Below, piece by piece: positions 12,817-13,698 of a stretch of DNA of 13,698 nucleotides. The notes below the pieces were generated by a model. That model had not been told where the DNA came from and ran no database searches. It was given only the letters and a program-made list of their open reading frames with translations. Position numbers and translations under genes: made by a program. The DNA is from CAYTNY01 sp964439215. GTDB lineage: Bacteria; Oederibacteriota; PGYV01; CAYTNY01. The stretch's first letter is position 1; each line of letters starts with the position of its first letter. Location of the stretch: NCBI GenBank assembly GCA_964439215.1, contig CAYTNY010000058.1, forward strand, positions 1-13,698, read 5' to 3'.

Positions 12817-13698
12817 TTACTTTATTATTATCAGTTTACCCGGTCTGCCTTTTATCGGGGAATTATCTTCGTCCCTTACTTTCAGCATGTAGAAATATGC
12901 GCCGTTGGCCAGATTTGACAGGACTTCCGCGGGGAGTTCAATGTATCCGCGGTTTATTATCTGGTCCTTGGCGGCGTCTTCAAAGACATATTCCTTCAGC
13001 AGCCTGAGTGATGACGTGTATATCAGTATGCTGACCTGTTCTACGTTTTTGTTTGTCAGAGTGAACCTGAAGCGTACAGGCAGTCCTGATTCCGGGGAAT
13101 AGGGGTTCGGGTAGTTTACTATTTCCTCTATTTCAGGCTTGTCCGTAAATGTCGGTGTTGGTGTTGGTGTTGGCTGATTTGTTATGTTTATCTGATATGC
13201 GGGCGATGTTGAATTATCAGTTCCGTCTGATACGGAAAGATAAAGGTCATACGAGCCTGACGGAACGGTTGAAAGATCCAGGCCCGATGAGTCAAGCGGT
13301 ATGTTGACGGTATTGCTGCCTGTTGAGTAAGCTGTGGTTGAAACAAAAGTATCAATGGTGCTTGAACCGTCCATAAGCGTAACAACCGCGCCTGTGGTGT
13401 TCCGTGAAATATCAAAGTTCATAGTGATAGATGTGTCTGTTTCTATGTTGATGTCTGAAGGGTTCACCGATGATATTGAAACAGACAGTTCCGGAGTGCT
13501 TGTGAATGTCGGGGTATATGTGTATGTGTAAGTGGCTGTGGGGGTGCTTGTATATGTGTGTGTGTTTGATGCTGTATGTGTATATGTAGCTGTGAAAGTA
13601 TGTGTGTTTGTCAGAGTGTTTGTGTTTGTGTGGGTCGCGGTCGGAGTATCTGTTGCAGTATCTGTAAATGTTTCGGTCGGAGAATCTTCCGGTGTATG
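12817..13698 (-). CDS. Secreted modular protein: Thr-rich linker, Ig-like domain, C-terminal sorting-type domain (5' end outside window)
   Basis: The minus-strand frame is open from the window end to TAA at 12819-12817, 293 visible residues; a GTG at 13467 is internal, not a start. N- to C-terminal: about 67 residues in which nearly every second residue is Thr (TYTYTYTPTFTSTPE and the like); an Ig/beta-sandwich-like domain of about 95 residues starting VSISSVNPSDINI; a TPTPTPT linker; and a C-terminal ~100-residue domain beginning VNYPNPYSPESGLPVRFRFT and ending NGAYFYMLKV...GRPGKLIIIK. The last has the PNPF/Y...F.L......v.I.IY......G.Y.Y......KLII pattern of type IX-like/FlgD-like C-terminal domains that anchor or target secreted proteins. 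Upstream domains and function are unknown. Confidence 0.8.
   Translation of the reverse strand, partial: HTPEDSPTETFTDTATDTPTATHTNTNTLTNTHTFTATYTHTASNTHTYTSTPTATYTYTYTPTFTSTPELSVSISSVNPSDINIETDTSITMNFDISRNTTGAVVTLMDGSSTIDTFVSTTAYSTGSNTVNIPLDSSGLDLSTVPSGSYDLYLSVSDGTDNSTSPAYQINITNQPTPTPTPTFTDKPEIEEIVNYPNPYSPESGLPVRFRFTLTNKNVEQVSILIYTSSLRLLKEYVFEDAAKDQIINRGYIELPAEVLSNLANGAYFYMLKVRDEDNSPIKGRPGKLIIIK
13500..13640. repeat. GT/TA-rich simple-sequence tract coding the Thr linker
   Basis: On the plus strand the stretch is dominated by alternating TG/TA steps (for example tatatgtgtgtgtgtt near 13551-13566), the reverse of ACA Thr codons alternating with Tyr, His, Asn and others. It is low-complexity, prone to slippage and capable of purine-pyrimidine alternation. 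A shorter relative, ggtgtt repeated three times, encodes the second linker near 13150-13168. Confidence 0.7.

Noticed and set aside
13150..13170. Short ggtgtt repeats as a CRISPR or regulatory array
   Set aside because: They encode the TPTPTPT linker in frame on the minus strand; there are no spacers.

Overview
The window looks like a chromosomal fragment of a Gram-negative (two-membrane), AT-leaning bacterium. It encodes a secretin, a PorV/UPF0164-like outer-membrane barrel and a secreted protein with a PNPY-type C-terminal domain. Together with the long Thr-every-second-residue linker, this makes me suspect a little-cultured lineage with Tad pili and sorting-domain-like secreted proteins (something like Goldbacteria, Firestonebacteria or Elusimicrobia). 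That placement is inference from protein style, not from a marker gene; no rRNA or tRNA is visible.

Layout. (a) 1-1757 is a patchwork of small accessory genes: the 3' end of a TPR protein with a C-terminal membrane anchor; a small glycine-rich membrane/lipoprotein gene behind a perfect TTGACA-17-TATAAT promoter and bracketed by inverted copies of a GGGGTCAGACCCC-type palindrome; a 39-codon remnant resembling the C-terminus of a HigB/Gp49 toxin; and an intact HigA-like XRE antitoxin. (b) 1758-2510 is a ~750 bp non-coding stretch with a strong hairpin, two candidate promoters and a palindrome abutting one -35 box. (c) 2511-11615 is one tight co-directional operon for a Tad (Flp)-type pilus or secretion apparatus: secreted TPR protein, Flp prepilin, TadE-like, TadG-like, second TadE-like, unknown exported protein, CpaB/RcpC, PorV-like barrel, secretin (CpaC/RcpA-like) and, last, one polypeptide that fuses a MinD-like CpaE/TadZ domain to the CpaF/TadA secretion ATPase. 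Most genes overlap or abut, so translational coupling is likely. No TadB/TadC platform protein or TadV prepilin peptidase is present. (d) 11616-12816 holds an IS200-like/RAYT (Y1, HUH) transposase flanked on both sides by the same ~39 bp palindrome, i.e. a REPtron-like unit, followed by a bidirectional terminator. (e) 12817 to the end, on the minus strand, is the C-terminal part of a secreted modular protein: Thr-rich linker, Ig-like domain, short TPTPTPT linker, C-terminal sorting-type domain.

How it fits together: the four G|Q class III prepilin-like proteins would be processed by an off-window peptidase. The CpaE-CpaF fusion would power assembly at the inner membrane, CpaB and the secretin would form the envelope conduit, and the TPR and PorV-like proteins are candidate accessory outer-membrane factors. 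The most notable items are the CpaE-CpaF fusion, the PorV-like gene inside a tad operon, and the two palindrome-bounded units.
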